Shown here: one piece after another, positions 1 to 9,377 of the stretch
How the letters are laid out: each line of letters opens with the position of its first letter
Position numbering within the stretch: the first letter of the stretch is position 1
Source of the DNA: CAYQJV01 sp964417925
GTDB lineage: Bacteria > Hydrothermota > Tepidihabitantia > B3-TA06 > CAYQJV01
Direction of reading: 5' to 3'
DNA length: 64,000 nt
Assembly (NCBI GenBank): GCA_964417925.1
Contig: CAYQJV010000001.1
Span: 46,728 to 110,727 of the forward strand
Notes under the pieces: generated by a model
What the model was told of the DNA's origin: nothing
The model's input: only the letters and a program-made list of their open reading frames with translations
The model's database searches: none
Position numbers and translations under genes: made by a program

Positions 1-309
1 CTCTGGCTCAAGAGGATGCAAAGAAATAAAACCTTCGTAACTTGCAACTTCTTCATTTATTTTAGGATTGTACTTCATTGTACACGAACCTAAAGGATAG
101 AATCCCTTATCTACATGATAATTTAAAACCGAAAGATTGACAAAATGCCTTACCAGTTCTGGCTCTGAAACCTCAGGAAGTTTAGCTTCTTTTTTTCTTA
201 AATATCTCTCAGGGATAAGCTTATCAAGGGGCTTCTCTGTAATATCAAGTTCTGGAAGGGTATAAGCTTTCTTGCCTTTTTTTGAAATTTCAAAAATCAA
301 TTTTTCCAT
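1..309 (-). CDS. gcvPB: Glycine dehydrogenase (decarboxylating) subunit 2, N-terminal part
   Basis: The first 103 codons of a minus-strand gene that runs off the left edge. The translation begins MEKLIFEISKKG and contains VDKGFYPLGSCTMKYNPKIN, the hallmark N-terminal motif of the split P-protein subunit GcvPB (PLP-dependent glycine decarboxylase of the glycine cleavage system). The start at 309 is supported by a promoter whose -10 box ends 7 bases upstream, with no Shine-Dalgarno site. Its neighbour upstream is pheT, not gcvPA, so the partner subunit must lie elsewhere or downstream outside the window. The family is certain from the motif; completeness of the gene cannot be judged. Confidence 0.9.
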   Translation of the reverse strand, partial: MEKLIFEISKKGKKAYTLPELDITEKPLDKLIPERYLRKKEAKLPEVSEPELVRHFVNLSVLNYHVDKGFYPLGSCTMKYNPKINEEVASYEGFISLHPLEPE

Positions 310-316
310 ATCTTAA

Positions 317-344
317 ATTTTAAACTGAATCTCATTATTGTCAA
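317..344 (-). promoter_or_regulatory. Vegetative promoter of gcvPB
   Basis: Reading the minus strand, TTGACA (344-339), a 16-bp spacer and TAAAAT (322-317). The -10 box ends 7 bases before the ATG at 309, so the transcript should begin at or next to the start codon. It sits in the 41-bp gap after pheT. Confidence 0.75.
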
Positions 345-350
345 TAATTT

Positions 351-2135
351 CTACCTCTTGAAAAACTCATCTACCACTATCTCTGTCATCACTACAGGAT
401 GAGTAAGTCCAAAGTTTTCAAGTACCTCAGGATGCACTTCACCTATTGTTCCCAAATATCTTCCATTAAGGATAATCTGTGCTGTTCTTCCAGGAATAAA
501 CACAGGATGTTCTGTTTCCTGATAAACCGGGCTTTCCTCTATAATTTCCCTTAGTAAGGCATCGGTATAACTCCTTATCTCTGCATAACCTGTTTTGGGT
601 CCCATTATTCCCATACATAACCTTGTTTCTTCTTCACTTCCTGTTTCCTTATCCAAGGAGAGAAAAACCACATCCCCTATCTCAAAAAATCTTTGAGGCA
701 TATCCTTTGTCTTGTTAACTGCAAAGGTTTCAAGCATTCCTGAAAAAAGATGCACCCTTACGATCTTCTGGTACTGGCTTGCAGGATTTTTAATCTCTAT
801 GTAGTTGTTTTTATCCTTCATTCTTAATTTCTCAAAATGGTCTTTTGGATTTGTAAGCATGAGAGTCATTATCTCTTGAAAGCCAAGACCGGTCATTACC
901 CTTCTTATGATATCACACAATCTCTCCATTCTCCTCTCATCACCTATGGTCATTGTTCGGGGAAGTTTTGTTTTTATTCTATTGTATCCATAAAAAATGG
1001 CAATATCTTCCACAATATCTATATCATGCATTATATCTGCTCTAAAGAAAGGAATTTCAACCTCTATTTTAGCATTCTTTTTCTTTACTCCAAAACGAGC
1101 ACGCTCAAGAGAATCTATTATTTCCTCTTCTGTAATTTCTATGCCAAGTATTTTACTTACATAATTTTTATCAACATTTCTTTTTTCAGTTACTGCTTGG
1201 GGAGAAAAAATTATCCTATTATCAGGATAAAAAATTTCTGTCTCTTCAACTCTACCACCAAGATCTGCAATGGATGCAACAATTATATTCAAAGCCTTTT
1301 TCACATCCTCAAAAGATAAACCAGTAACATCTATAAAAAGAGATTCTGTTTTTTCTGTAACCTTTGTATCTTCACTATTAATAATAGGTGGCATTGAAAG
1401 GACTCTTCCTTTAGAATCAACAAGTAAAGGATACTTCTTCTTTAAAAGATGAGCAAATTCAATTCCTTTGGGATGCTTTTTCAAAATCTCAACCGGAGTC
1501 ATTTCTTCATCTGTACCCAATGGAATAAATTTTATCTCCTCTTCCTCCACCACTCTATAATAGATAGGAGGAGTTATTTTATTCAAATCATAGACTCCAA
1601 TGGATGCTCTTTTTCTATTCCTTCCTACTGCCCAGTGGAGATTTTCCTGTAGTTTCATTATTGATTTTAACCTCCAAGAGTCCATATGGATATTTTTAAC
1701 CACTGCAGTAACTATCCAAGGTCTAATGTTCTTAACACTTTCATCAACGTACACCTTTATATCTCCTTTCTCAAAGGTATATTGAGGAAGCCCACGTTCA
1801 ATCCCCAGATATCCCTTTATTATTCTGGAGAGACCTACTGCATCAAACATATCAGGTCTTGATGGAACAAGTTCTATCCTCACCACCTCATCCTTTCCTA
1901 TCTCAGGAAACGAAATCTCACTCTCATAACCACACAAACAACATTTCTTAAGCGGTTCTTCATGAGAAACTCTTTCATTCAATCCGCCACATTCAGGACA
2001 TTGGTGTATTACTATTTCAGAATATCCTTCAACATCCCCTCCAATATCTTCTATTATTCTTAAAAGTTCATCTCTTAAAAAATTCCTTCCAACAAGTTCT
2101 TCAAGTTTTTCTCTGGATATACTTACTACCGGCAT
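351..2135 (-). CDS. pheT: Phenylalanyl-tRNA synthetase beta subunit, archaeal/eukaryotic type
   Basis: Beta chain of the PheRS that charges tRNA-Phe. The protein is about 594 residues, the size of archaeal/eukaryotic beta chains, not the ~800 residues of ordinary bacterial PheT, and it lacks the N-terminal tRNA-binding (EMAP) and C-terminal anticodon-binding domains of the bacterial type. Motifs such as ELVPSRPDMFDAVGLSR and FFRADIMHDIDIVEDIAIFYGYN fit the archaeal family. An odd feature is a putative zinc ribbon near the N-terminus, CPEC at residues 46-49 and CCLC at 65-68. The ATG at 2135 is preferred over 2156 because an AGGAGG sits 8 bases upstream; it overlaps the pheS stop by 10 bases, so the two are translationally coupled. 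Confidence 0.93.
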   Translation of the reverse strand: MPVVSISREKLEELVGRNFLRDELLRIIEDIGGDVEGYSEIVIHQCPECGGLNERVSHEEPLKKCCLCGYESEISFPEIGKDEVVRIELVPSRPDMFDAVGLSRIIKGYLGIERGLPQYTFEKGDIKVYVDESVKNIRPWIVTAVVKNIHMDSWRLKSIMKLQENLHWAVGRNRKRASIGVYDLNKITPPIYYRVVEEEEIKFIPLGTDEEMTPVEILKKHPKGIEFAHLLKKKYPLLVDSKGRVLSMPPIINSEDTKVTEKTESLFIDVTGLSFEDVKKALNIIVASIADLGGRVEETEIFYPDNRIIFSPQAVTEKRNVDKNYVSKILGIEITEEEIIDSLERARFGVKKKNAKIEVEIPFFRADIMHDIDIVEDIAIFYGYNRIKTKLPRTMTIGDERRMERLCDIIRRVMTGLGFQEIMTLMLTNPKDHFEKLRMKDKNNYIEIKNPASQYQKIVRVHLFSGMLETFAVNKTKDMPQRFFEIGDVVFLSLDKETGSEEETRLCMGIMGPKTGYAEIRSYTDALLREIIEESPVYQETEHPVFIPGRTAQIILNGRYLGTIGEVHPEVLENFGLTHPVVMTEIVVDEFFKR

Positions 2136-3625
2136 AATGGACTCCTCCTGAGCCAATCAAAATCAGCCCAATAAAGTTTTCTTATATCATCGATACCAAA
2201 TCTAAGCATCGCAAGTCTCTCAAGCCCCAATCCCCAAGCAAGCACAGGAACTTTACAGCCGAACGGAAGCGTAACCTCAGGTCTGAATATCCCTGCTCCA
2301 CCAAGTTCTATCCACTCCTCGCCTTTAAACTTTACATAAACTTCAAGAGAAGGTTCAGTATAGGGGAAAAAGGAAGGCCTAAACCTTATCTCTTCAAAAC
2401 CCATCTTTCTGTAAAATTCCTTTAACACTCCAAGAAGTGATGCAAAATCAGCCTCTTCATCAATAACAATTCCATCCACTTGATGAAATTCAGGAAGATG
2501 CTTATATGTAATCTTTTCTCTTCTAAAAACTTTTCCTACAGTAAATACCTTTTGAGGAGGAGCTGGATGCTGTGCAAGATATCTTATGGTTGTTGCAGTA
2601 GTATGGGTTCTTAAAATGATTTTTCTGGCTTCCTTTTCACTCCAGTTATACTTCCACCCTTTTGAACCTGTTTTCCATCCATTTTCATGAGTTTCTTTGA
2701 CATGTAAGACCCATTCATTATCTGGAATCTTTCCATATTCAGGCCTTTTTACATAAAAGGTATCCTGCATTTCCCTTGCAGGATGGTCCTGGGGTTGAAA
2801 AAGGGCATCAAAATCCCAAAAACCTGTCTCTACATATCCTGAATGTATCTCTTTAAATCCCATTTCAAGGAATATCTTCCTTGTTTCATCTATTATTTTC
2901 CTTAATGGATGAACTTTTCCAGGGAAAACCTCTTCCCCAGGAATTTTTACATCGTATTTTTTAAATACAACATCTCTCCACTTGCCAGTGGAAATCAACT
3001 CAGGAGTAAGCCGAGTAACTTCCCTTGTTGGTTTTACCCGATAACCACTTTTTAATCCCAACTTATCAATTATGGATAAATATCTTTTCACCCTTTCCTT
3101 CACATCTACTACATTCCTGGTTTTTAAAAACTTAATTCCTTTCTCATAATCAAATCCCTTCAACTCTTCAACAGGAACTTCCTTTTTCTTCTTTAAAATT
3201 TCTATTATTCTCTCATCCTCCATTCTTTCTTTTCTATATTTTTCCCCTTCCTGGGTAAGTTTTAAGATCTCTTCTTCCTTTTTCCACAGTCCTTTCTTAA
3301 ACCCCCATCTTAAACCTTCCTGAAAAATCTCTTTATTGAATTTTTTTCTCAATCCTTCAAAGGACTCTTCATTTTTCTCAAACGCATTAAGAAGTAATCT
3401 CTCAGGAAATGATTTATTAATAAACTCTTCTGCCCTTTGTTTCAAAACAACTGCCTTTATTTTTTCTTCCTCTATCTTTAATATCCCCTTTTTCTCCAGC
3501 TCTTTTGCCACAGCATATACAAGAGATTGATTATAACCCGTTGTCTTTTCTATCTCTTCAAAGGAAGTCCTCTCTTTGCCCTGGCAAGCATTTAAAATAT
3601 CGTATTCTCTTTTTGTTAATTCCAT
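2126..3625 (-). CDS. pheS: Phenylalanyl-tRNA synthetase alpha subunit, archaeal/eukaryotic type
   Basis: Catalytic subunit of PheRS, 499 residues. The first ~90 residues form the winged-helix DNA-binding-like modules seen in archaeal and eukaryotic PheS (for example TSFEEIEKTTGYNQSLVYAV), absent from the ~340-residue bacterial type. The class II core follows: HPLRKIIDETRKIF, FDALFQPQDHPAREMQDTFY (motif 2 region) and GLGLERLAMLRFGIDDIR (motif 3). It is the first gene of a two-gene operon with pheT. The start at 3625 has no Shine-Dalgarno site but lies 9 bases after a consensus TATAAT, so the mRNA is probably leaderless. An archaeal-type enzyme in a bacterium suggests old horizontal transfer, as in spirochaetes. 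Confidence 0.94.
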   Translation of the reverse strand: MELTKREYDILNACQGKERTSFEEIEKTTGYNQSLVYAVAKELEKKGILKIEEEKIKAVVLKQRAEEFINKSFPERLLLNAFEKNEESFEGLRKKFNKEIFQEGLRWGFKKGLWKKEEEILKLTQEGEKYRKERMEDERIIEILKKKKEVPVEELKGFDYEKGIKFLKTRNVVDVKERVKRYLSIIDKLGLKSGYRVKPTREVTRLTPELISTGKWRDVVFKKYDVKIPGEEVFPGKVHPLRKIIDETRKIFLEMGFKEIHSGYVETGFWDFDALFQPQDHPAREMQDTFYVKRPEYGKIPDNEWVLHVKETHENGWKTGSKGWKYNWSEKEARKIILRTHTTATTIRYLAQHPAPPQKVFTVGKVFRREKITYKHLPEFHQVDGIVIDEEADFASLLGVLKEFYRKMGFEEIRFRPSFFPYTEPSLEVYVKFKGEEWIELGGAGIFRPEVTLPFGCKVPVLAWGLGLERLAMLRFGIDDIRKLYWADFDWLRRSPLCR

Positions 3626-3634
3626 GATTTTTAA

Positions 3635-3662
3635 ATTATACTTTCAAAGTGTAAAAAATCAA
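3635..3662 (-). promoter_or_regulatory. Vegetative promoter of pheST
   Basis: Minus strand: TTGATT (3662-3657), 16-bp spacer, perfect TATAAT (3640-3635), then 9 bases to the pheS ATG. No ribosome-binding site fits in this distance, implying leaderless translation. Confidence 0.8.
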
Positions 3663-3677
3663 GATTAAAAAGAGAGT

Positions 3678-4186
3678 GTTCGAAAAATCCTTATTGCTGG
3701 TATTTTCTATCGTGAAAAAATCACCCATGCCCCTCAATGCAAACAAAAAAGGAGGCCCTAAAGCGCTATCCCCTCATCTATCTCATAACACTTGTCCGCC
3801 ACCAAAACACCACCCATATCAACCTTATTTATAAATTTTAAGGCATCACTAACAACTTTACTTCACTTGCATACGGACCTCCAGAAGAAGCAACAACAAT
3901 AACTCTTCTACCATCCAAAGTAAGAATTATAACAACAACCTTCCCCTGAGATTTTATGTTTCTTATCACCATATCCCTGGACCATCCACTATCCAAACCC
4001 TTAAATTAAAAGATAACTTTCTGCAAAAGTTTCTTAGGAAGTCTTTTAATTCGGGAAATGATATGTTGAGAGGGATGGGGAGATGAAAATACCCATGAGG
4101 CTTTTCTAAAACTTCCCGATAGGACAATCCCTTAAGACTTTAAAAATATACAAAAATTCCCCAAATGCAACCCTTATTTTTCGAAC
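3678..4186. mobile_element. Decayed insertion sequence with terminal inverted repeats
   Basis: The 0.6-kb gap between pheS and the peroxiredoxin gene holds an element of about 509 bp bounded by perfect 11-bp inverted repeats, GTTCGAAAAAT at 3678-3688 and its complement at 4176-4186. Read on the minus strand, fragments in different frames resemble a DDE transposase: LTLDGRRVIVVASSGGPYAS followed, after a frame break, by GGVLVADKCYEIDEGIA, where VADKCYE matches the usual 'ADKGYD' region. In-frame stops and frame changes show it is dead. The same end sequence recurs at 63690. The IS family cannot be named from the sequence alone. Confidence 0.6.
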
Positions 4187-4203
4187 GGCCTTTATCATTG
4201 TAC

Positions 4204-4231
4204 TTGACTTTCAGTAAAAATTTATTATAAT
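4204..4231 (+). promoter_or_regulatory. Vegetative promoter of the peroxiredoxin gene
   Basis: TTGACT (4204-4209), 16-bp spacer, perfect TATAAT (4226-4231). Unlike most promoters here it leaves a ~35-base leader that contains an AGGAGG site. Confidence 0.8.
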
Positions 4232-4273
4232 ATTACAATAATTTCAAGGTTGAAATAAAAACAAGGAGGTAGA

Positions 4274-4918
4274 ATGGAAGGAAAAATACCGTTGTTGGGG
4301 GATAAATTCCCTGAAATGGAGGTAAAAACCACTCATGGTAAGATTAAACTTCCAGAGCATTTTAAGGATAAATGGTTTATACTTTTCAGTCATCCCGCAG
4401 ACTTCACTCCAGTGTGTACCACTGAATTTGTGGCTTTTCAAAAGAGATATGAAGAGTTTAAAAAATTCAACTGTGAGCTCATTGGACTTTCTATTGACCA
4501 GGTATTTTCTCATATCAAATGGATAGAATGGATAAAGGAGAGTCTAAAAATAGAAATAGAATTCCCTGTTATTGCAGATGATACTGGAGAAATATCTAAG
4601 AAACTTGGTCTCATTCATCCTGGAAAAGGGACAAATACTGTGAGAGCGGTATTTATAGTGGATCCAAAGGGAACTGTAAGGGCTATTCTTTATTATCCCC
4701 AAGAATTGGGAAGAAATGTGGATGAAATTTTAAGAATGATAAAAGGATTTGAAATATCAGATAAATACAATGTTGCCATCCCTGCAAACTGGCCTGATAA
4801 TGAACTGGTAAAAGATGAAGTAATAATACCTCCTGCTGATAATGAAAAGGATGCAAAAGAAAGACCTAAAAAATACAAGTGCTTTGACTGGTGGTTCTGT
4901 CATAAAAAGATAAAATAA
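4274..4918 (+). CDS. Prx6-family (archaeal-type) peroxiredoxin
   Basis: Thiol peroxidase that reduces hydrogen peroxide and alkyl hydroperoxides, 214 residues. The active-site motif PADFTPVCTTE places the peroxidatic cysteine at residue 48. The C-terminal extension ends KYKCFDWWFCHKK with cysteines at 203 and 209, the same arrangement as the archaeal Prx6-type enzymes (for example Aeropyrum, with a resolving pair near residues 207/213). The start at 4274 is supported by AGGAGG 5 bases upstream and a TATAAT promoter. It is monocistronic and converges with dnaE. Cytoplasmic oxidative-stress defence fits an anaerobe. Confidence 0.93.
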   Translation: MEGKIPLLGDKFPEMEVKTTHGKIKLPEHFKDKWFILFSHPADFTPVCTTEFVAFQKRYEEFKKFNCELIGLSIDQVFSHIKWIEWIKESLKIEIEFPVIADDTGEISKKLGLIHPGKGTNTVRAVFIVDPKGTVRAILYYPQELGRNVDEILRMIKGFEISDKYNVAIPANWPDNELVKDEVIIPPADNEKDAKERPKKYKCFDWWFCHKKIK

Positions 4919-4923
4919 GTTTT

Positions 4924-4944
4924 TCGGGAGGTGCTACCTCCCGG
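4924..4944. terminator. Hairpin between convergent peroxiredoxin and dnaE genes
   Basis: CGGGAGGT (4925-4932), loop GCT, ACCTCCCG (4936-4943), directly after the peroxiredoxin stop and 10 bases from the dnaE stop. The stem is strong but the following tract is only T-rich (GATTTATTTAT), so it may act as a shared weak terminator. Confidence 0.6.
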
Positions 4945-4953
4945 AAGATTTAT

Positions 4954-7900
4954 TTATATTTCACCAAGTACTTTTACCCATTCAACTCCTGGGAATTCTC
5001 GCAATTGCGAGATTAAACCAGGTGATGGATTAACCTTCAGTGTTTTACTTCTAATTTTTAATTTTTCTTTTATTGTAGTTCCTATACCATTGTAAATATG
5101 GATATGTAGTTCTGCTTTTCCAGGATGTTTCTTTACAAGTTCTAAAAGGTTGTATATCTCCTCATCCCCTATTCCTACTGGATTGAATCCAAAGGAGAGA
5201 ATGGAAATAGAAGAAATTGCCTTTTCAAAAGGTAGTATAAGAGAACTTCTTATTTTTGGACGTGTAGAATCCTCTTTAACTTCACATACTCCTTTCACAA
5301 TTATAAGACTGTCATTTTTTAATATATCCTTTGTATCTTCATACTGCTTTGAAAAAACAATAACATCTATCTCGCCCTCAAAATCTCTAATAGAAACTGT
5401 AGCATATGGATTTCCATTCTTGTCCCTCTTGGTCCTTTTTGAAACCACTGCTCCTCCCACTGCTATTACCTTTCCATCCAAATTTTCATCTATCTGGGAA
5501 GAAGGAATAAGTTTGAATCCATCATAAAACACACGATATTTATCCATGGGATGTCCGGATAAGTAAAAGCCAAAGGCCTCCTTTTCATAGGGTAAAAATT
5601 CATCCTTCTTTATCTTTCTTCTTTCTTTTGCCTTAGGTTTTACCTCCTTTTTCCCCAAATCAAATATAGAAAGTTGCATTTTCATATAATAGACCCTTTC
5701 CTGATTAACTTTTTTTATCTCATCATCCAAGATTTCAAGTAAATATTTTCTGTCTGGTTCCAAAGAATCAAAACAACCTGCCTTAATCAGAAATTCAACA
5801 CACTTTTTATTCACAAATTTTTTAGTCCTCAAAAGAAAATCTTCAAAATCTTTATACTTTCCCTTCTTTTCTCTTTCCTGAGTTATCGCTTTTGCTGCAT
5901 TTTCTCCTACATTTTTTATACCTCCTAATCCAAATCTTATATTTTCTCCCTCAATTCTAAACTCATAGTAACTTTTGTTTATGTCAGGGGGGAGAATCTT
6001 TATTCCAAGTCTTTTAGTTTCATTAAGAAACAAAAACAATCTATCTTCTGATTTGCCCATTTCTGAAGTCAAAAGTGCACTCATAAATTCAAGTGGATAG
6101 TTTGCTTTAAGATATGCAGTAGTATAAGAAAGATGAGCATATCCTGCAGAATGGGATTTATTGAATCCATAGCCAGCAAACGGAGCAATGAGATTAAAAA
6201 TCTGTATTGCTATTTTCTCTGAAATCCCCCTTTTTACTGCCCTCTTTATGAATTCTTCTTTCATCTGATCCATCAACTCTGGGATCTTTTTACCCATCGC
6301 CCTTCTCAGAGTATCTGCCTCTGCAAGAGAAAAACCCGCTATTTGCTGGGCTATCTGCATTACCTGTTCCTGATAGAGAATAATTCCATAAGTTTCTTTA
6401 AGAATATCTTCAAGCTCTGGATGTAAATACTCTATATTTTTTCTACCATGTTTTCTATGGAAAAACTCCTCCAGATTTATATTTCCTAAGGGACCAGGGC
6501 GATAAAGAGATATCACAGCGATTAAATCATTCATATCCTTTGGCTCCATCTTTTTTAAGATCTCCCTCATCCCTCCGCTTTCAAGTTGGAATATACCTAT
6601 TGTATTTCCTTTTTTTAAAAGGCTAAAAGTTTTCTCATCATTTAAAGGAATATTTTTGACATCTATCTCAATTCCCTTATTCCTTAAAAGTTGTTCTGTA
6701 TTTCTTATTACTGTGAGTGTCCTAAGACCAAGAATATCCATCTTTAAAAGCCCTATGTCTTCAACGGATTTCATATCGTACTGAGTACACACATCCTCCC
6801 CTGCTCTATAAAGAGGAAGAAACTCTGTAAGAGGCTCAGGAGTTATAACAACTCCTGAAGCATGGATAGAGGCATGTCTTGCAACTCCCTCAAGTTTAAG
6901 GGCTATTTTAAACATCTTTTCATATCTCTCATCTGACTTTATCATCTTTTCAAGCTCCTTATGCACCGCAATTGCATCTTTTAAAGAAAGATTGGAAGGA
7001 ATCATCTTTGCAATTCTGTCCACCTCTCCATAAGGTATATCAAGAACCCTTCCTACATCTCTTATTGCAGCCCTTGCCTTCATTGTATCAAAAGTAATTA
7101 TCCTTGCAACATTATCTTCGCCATACCGTTTCCTTATGTACTCTATTACATCATCCCTTCTGTCATCTGCAAAATCTATATCAATATCTGGAAGTGTTAC
7201 TCTTTCAGGATTCAAAAATCTTTCAAATATGAGATTGTATTTTAGAGGATCTATTTCTGTTATATCAAGACAATAAAGTACCAAACTACCAACTGCAGAA
7301 CCCCTTCCAGGTCCTACAGGAATATCATTACTTTTTGCAAAAGAAACAATATCCTTCACTATCAAAAAATATCCAGCAAATCCCATTTTCTCAATTATTG
7401 AGAGTTCATGTTCAAGTCTTCTTTTATAATTCTCCGGAGGTTGTGCTGGATAAAACTTTCTCTTTAACCCCTCTTCTGCAAGGTATTTTAAGTACTCAAA
7501 ATCATTTTTATACTGCTCAGGAATGGGATATCTTGGAAGATGAAATTTCTTTTCGGAAAGAGAAAGGGAAACACTACATCTATCAGCTATTTTCACCGTA
7601 TTTTCTAAAGCCATAGGAAGTTCTTTAAATATTTCATACATTTCTTCTGGAGATTTAAAGTAAAGCTCTTTTGTTTCAAATTTTAACCTTGCTTTCTCCG
7701 TAATTTTCTTTCCTGTTTGAATTGCAAGTAAAGCATCGTGAGCTTCATAGTCATCAGGAGAAATATAATGACAGTCATTTGTCGCCACTACCTCTACATT
7801 CTCTTTCTTGGCAAGTTCAACAAGTCCTTTTAAAATCTTTTCATTCTCTTGAATCCCAAGATACTGAAGTTCTATAAAAAAGTTGTCTCTACCAAAAATA

Positions 7901-8400
7901 TCAAGATACTGATAAAGAGCCTTTCTTGCCCTCTCGTAATCTCCCCTGCCAATCCAGAAAGGAAGTTCCCCTTTTAAACAACCAGAAAGAGCAATTATTC
8001 CATCTTTATACTTTGCAAGGACTTCTTTATCAATACGAGGCTTGTAGTAAAATCCTTCAAGATAAGCTATGGAGGAAAGCTTAAGTAGATTTTTGTATCC
8101 CTTGTTGTTTTCTGCAAGAAGAGTTATATGGTAATTGGATTCAGGAACCTGTGGATCTATCTTTTTTTCTGTTCTTTTACCTACTGCAACATAGGTTTCT
8201 ATACCTATTATAGGTTTTATTCCTCTTTCTGAAATTTTTTTGTAAAAATTTACAACCCCAAACATATTTCCATGATCTGTTATAGCAACAGCAGGCATTT
8301 TGTATTTTTCTGCCTGCTCTGCAACTCTCTCTATCCTTGCAAATCCATCAAGTAAACTGTAATCGGTATGAAGATGTAAATGAACAAATTTTTTACTCAT
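4954..8400 (-). CDS. dnaE: DNA polymerase III alpha subunit
   Basis: Replicative DNA polymerase, 1148 residues, full length for DnaE. It begins with the PHP domain (HLHLHTDYSLLDG, residues 7-19), followed by the polymerase core with the catalytic aspartates in LPDIDIDFADDRR near residue 400, the finger motif GRGSAVGSLVLYCLDITEIDP, the HhH region, and a C-terminal OB fold (IAVGGAVVSKRTKRDKNGNP onward). It is monocistronic. The ATG at 8400 follows the -10 box by 6 bases with no Shine-Dalgarno site, so a leaderless mRNA is expected for this essential gene. Confidence 0.97.
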   Translation of the reverse strand: MSKKFVHLHLHTDYSLLDGFARIERVAEQAEKYKMPAVAITDHGNMFGVVNFYKKISERGIKPIIGIETYVAVGKRTEKKIDPQVPESNYHITLLAENNKGYKNLLKLSSIAYLEGFYYKPRIDKEVLAKYKDGIIALSGCLKGELPFWIGRGDYERARKALYQYLDIFGRDNFFIELQYLGIQENEKILKGLVELAKKENVEVVATNDCHYISPDDYEAHDALLAIQTGKKITEKARLKFETKELYFKSPEEMYEIFKELPMALENTVKIADRCSVSLSLSEKKFHLPRYPIPEQYKNDFEYLKYLAEEGLKRKFYPAQPPENYKRRLEHELSIIEKMGFAGYFLIVKDIVSFAKSNDIPVGPGRGSAVGSLVLYCLDITEIDPLKYNLIFERFLNPERVTLPDIDIDFADDRRDDVIEYIRKRYGEDNVARIITFDTMKARAAIRDVGRVLDIPYGEVDRIAKMIPSNLSLKDAIAVHKELEKMIKSDERYEKMFKIALKLEGVARHASIHASGVVITPEPLTEFLPLYRAGEDVCTQYDMKSVEDIGLLKMDILGLRTLTVIRNTEQLLRNKGIEIDVKNIPLNDEKTFSLLKKGNTIGIFQLESGGMREILKKMEPKDMNDLIAVISLYRPGPLGNINLEEFFHRKHGRKNIEYLHPELEDILKETYGIILYQEQVMQIAQQIAGFSLAEADTLRRAMGKKIPELMDQMKEEFIKRAVKRGISEKIAIQIFNLIAPFAGYGFNKSHSAGYAHLSYTTAYLKANYPLEFMSALLTSEMGKSEDRLFLFLNETKRLGIKILPPDINKSYYEFRIEGENIRFGLGGIKNVGENAAKAITQEREKKGKYKDFEDFLLRTKKFVNKKCVEFLIKAGCFDSLEPDRKYLLEILDDEIKKVNQERVYYMKMQLSIFDLGKKEVKPKAKERRKIKKDEFLPYEKEAFGFYLSGHPMDKYRVFYDGFKLIPSSQIDENLDGKVIAVGGAVVSKRTKRDKNGNPYATVSIRDFEGEIDVIVFSKQYEDTKDILKNDSLIIVKGVCEVKEDSTRPKIRSSLILPFEKAISSISILSFGFNPVGIGDEEIYNLLELVKKHPGKAELHIHIYNGIGTTIKEKLKIRSKTLKVNPSPGLISQLREFPGVEWVKVLGEI

Positions 8401-8406
8401 TTATTC

Positions 8407-8435
8407 AATATAACCTAAAACTTCTATTCAGTCAA
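8407..8435 (-). promoter_or_regulatory. Vegetative promoter of dnaE
   Basis: Minus strand: TTGACT (8435-8430), 17-bp spacer, TATATT (8412-8407), then 6 bases to the dnaE ATG. It lies in the 65-bp gap before dnaE, which otherwise holds nothing recognisable. Confidence 0.78.
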
Positions 8436-8465
8436 GCGAACTCATAGGTGCAGTTTTTTTAAATC

Positions 8466-9377
8466 TTACATTACTTTGTTTTTACCAAAAAATTTCTTTT
8501 TAAAATAATAAAACCTTGAAGTAACATATCTTATTTTATCAATCTTTTTTAAAACAGCCTCTTTTCCCCTTTGAATACAGAAATCCAGTTCAGAAAAGTT
8601 AGTCCAATGAAGTTCCTTTACATCTATCTCTACCACTACATCAGCTCTATCAAGAAGAAGTCTAAAAAGTTTAAACTTTGCGAGTTCATCACTTCTCAAT
8701 ATTACTTCAATTGCGGTATTGTAATCCCCAGGAGGAGAAGGTTGTTTTCCAAAAATAACAGCTATCACTACATCCACTCCCAGTTCAAAAAGAGCATTTA
8801 TAGGAACATTTGCAGTAACTCCTCCATCTACAAGCATCATTCCATCTTTTTTTACCACAGGAAAAATCCCAGGAATTGCAGCAGAAGCTTGAACTGCTTG
8901 CCATAGATATCCCTCCTTCATTATAACATCTTCACCAGAAATTAAATCAAGAGCCACTGTAGCAAAAGGAATTTTTGTCTCAGAAAACTTCCTATCCTCA
9001 AAAATATCTTTAAATACTTTCTCAGTTTTGTCCAAAGGGATTAAGGATGATTTAAAGAAACTCTCTGCTATGGCTATGCTATCTTTTAGCCTATTCTTTA
9101 ACGTAGCAAGCCACCCTCCCCTTTCTTTACTGAATTTATCAAGCCCAAGCTCTTTAAATGCATCAGAAGAAACAAGCTCTTCTGCTTTCTTTTTTAAAAA
9201 CTCTATATCAGGATTGAGTGCATACACTGCTCCTACTACTGCACCTATACTGGTTCCTGCCACAGCATCTATCTTGATACCTTCCTTCACAAGCATCTCC
9301 AATGCACCAATGTGGGCAAGTCCTTTTGCTCCTCCTCCGGAAAGGGCAACACCTACTTTGGGTTTAGAAAATATCAT
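8466..9377 (-). CDS. Patatin-like phospholipase (RssA/YlbK type)
   Basis: Predicted cytoplasmic or peripheral serine esterase/lipase of 303 residues. Visible family signatures are the oxyanion hole GGGAKG (residues 14-19), the nucleophile elbow GTSIG with Ser43, and the catalytic dyad partner in VDGG (Asp184). A K/F-rich tail (FYYFKKKFFGKNK) may bind membrane. The ATG overlaps the tldE stop by 4 bases (ATGA), making it the third gene of the tldD-tldE operon. The substrate cannot be told from sequence. Confidence 0.9.
   Translation of the reverse strand: MIFSKPKVGVALSGGGAKGLAHIGALEMLVKEGIKIDAVAGTSIGAVVGAVYALNPDIEFLKKKAEELVSSDAFKELGLDKFSKERGGWLATLKNRLKDSIAIAESFFKSSLIPLDKTEKVFKDIFEDRKFSETKIPFATVALDLISGEDVIMKEGYLWQAVQASAAIPGIFPVVKKDGMMLVDGGVTANVPINALFELGVDVVIAVIFGKQPSPPGDYNTAIEVILRSDELAKFKLFRLLLDRADVVVEIDVKELHWTNFSELDFCIQRGKEAVLKKIDKIRYVTSRFYYFKKKFFGKNKVM

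Noticed and set aside
4244..4513. 89-codon minus-strand frame over the peroxiredoxin start
   Set aside because: Antisense shadow; the plus strand has a promoter, AGGAGG and a conserved product.
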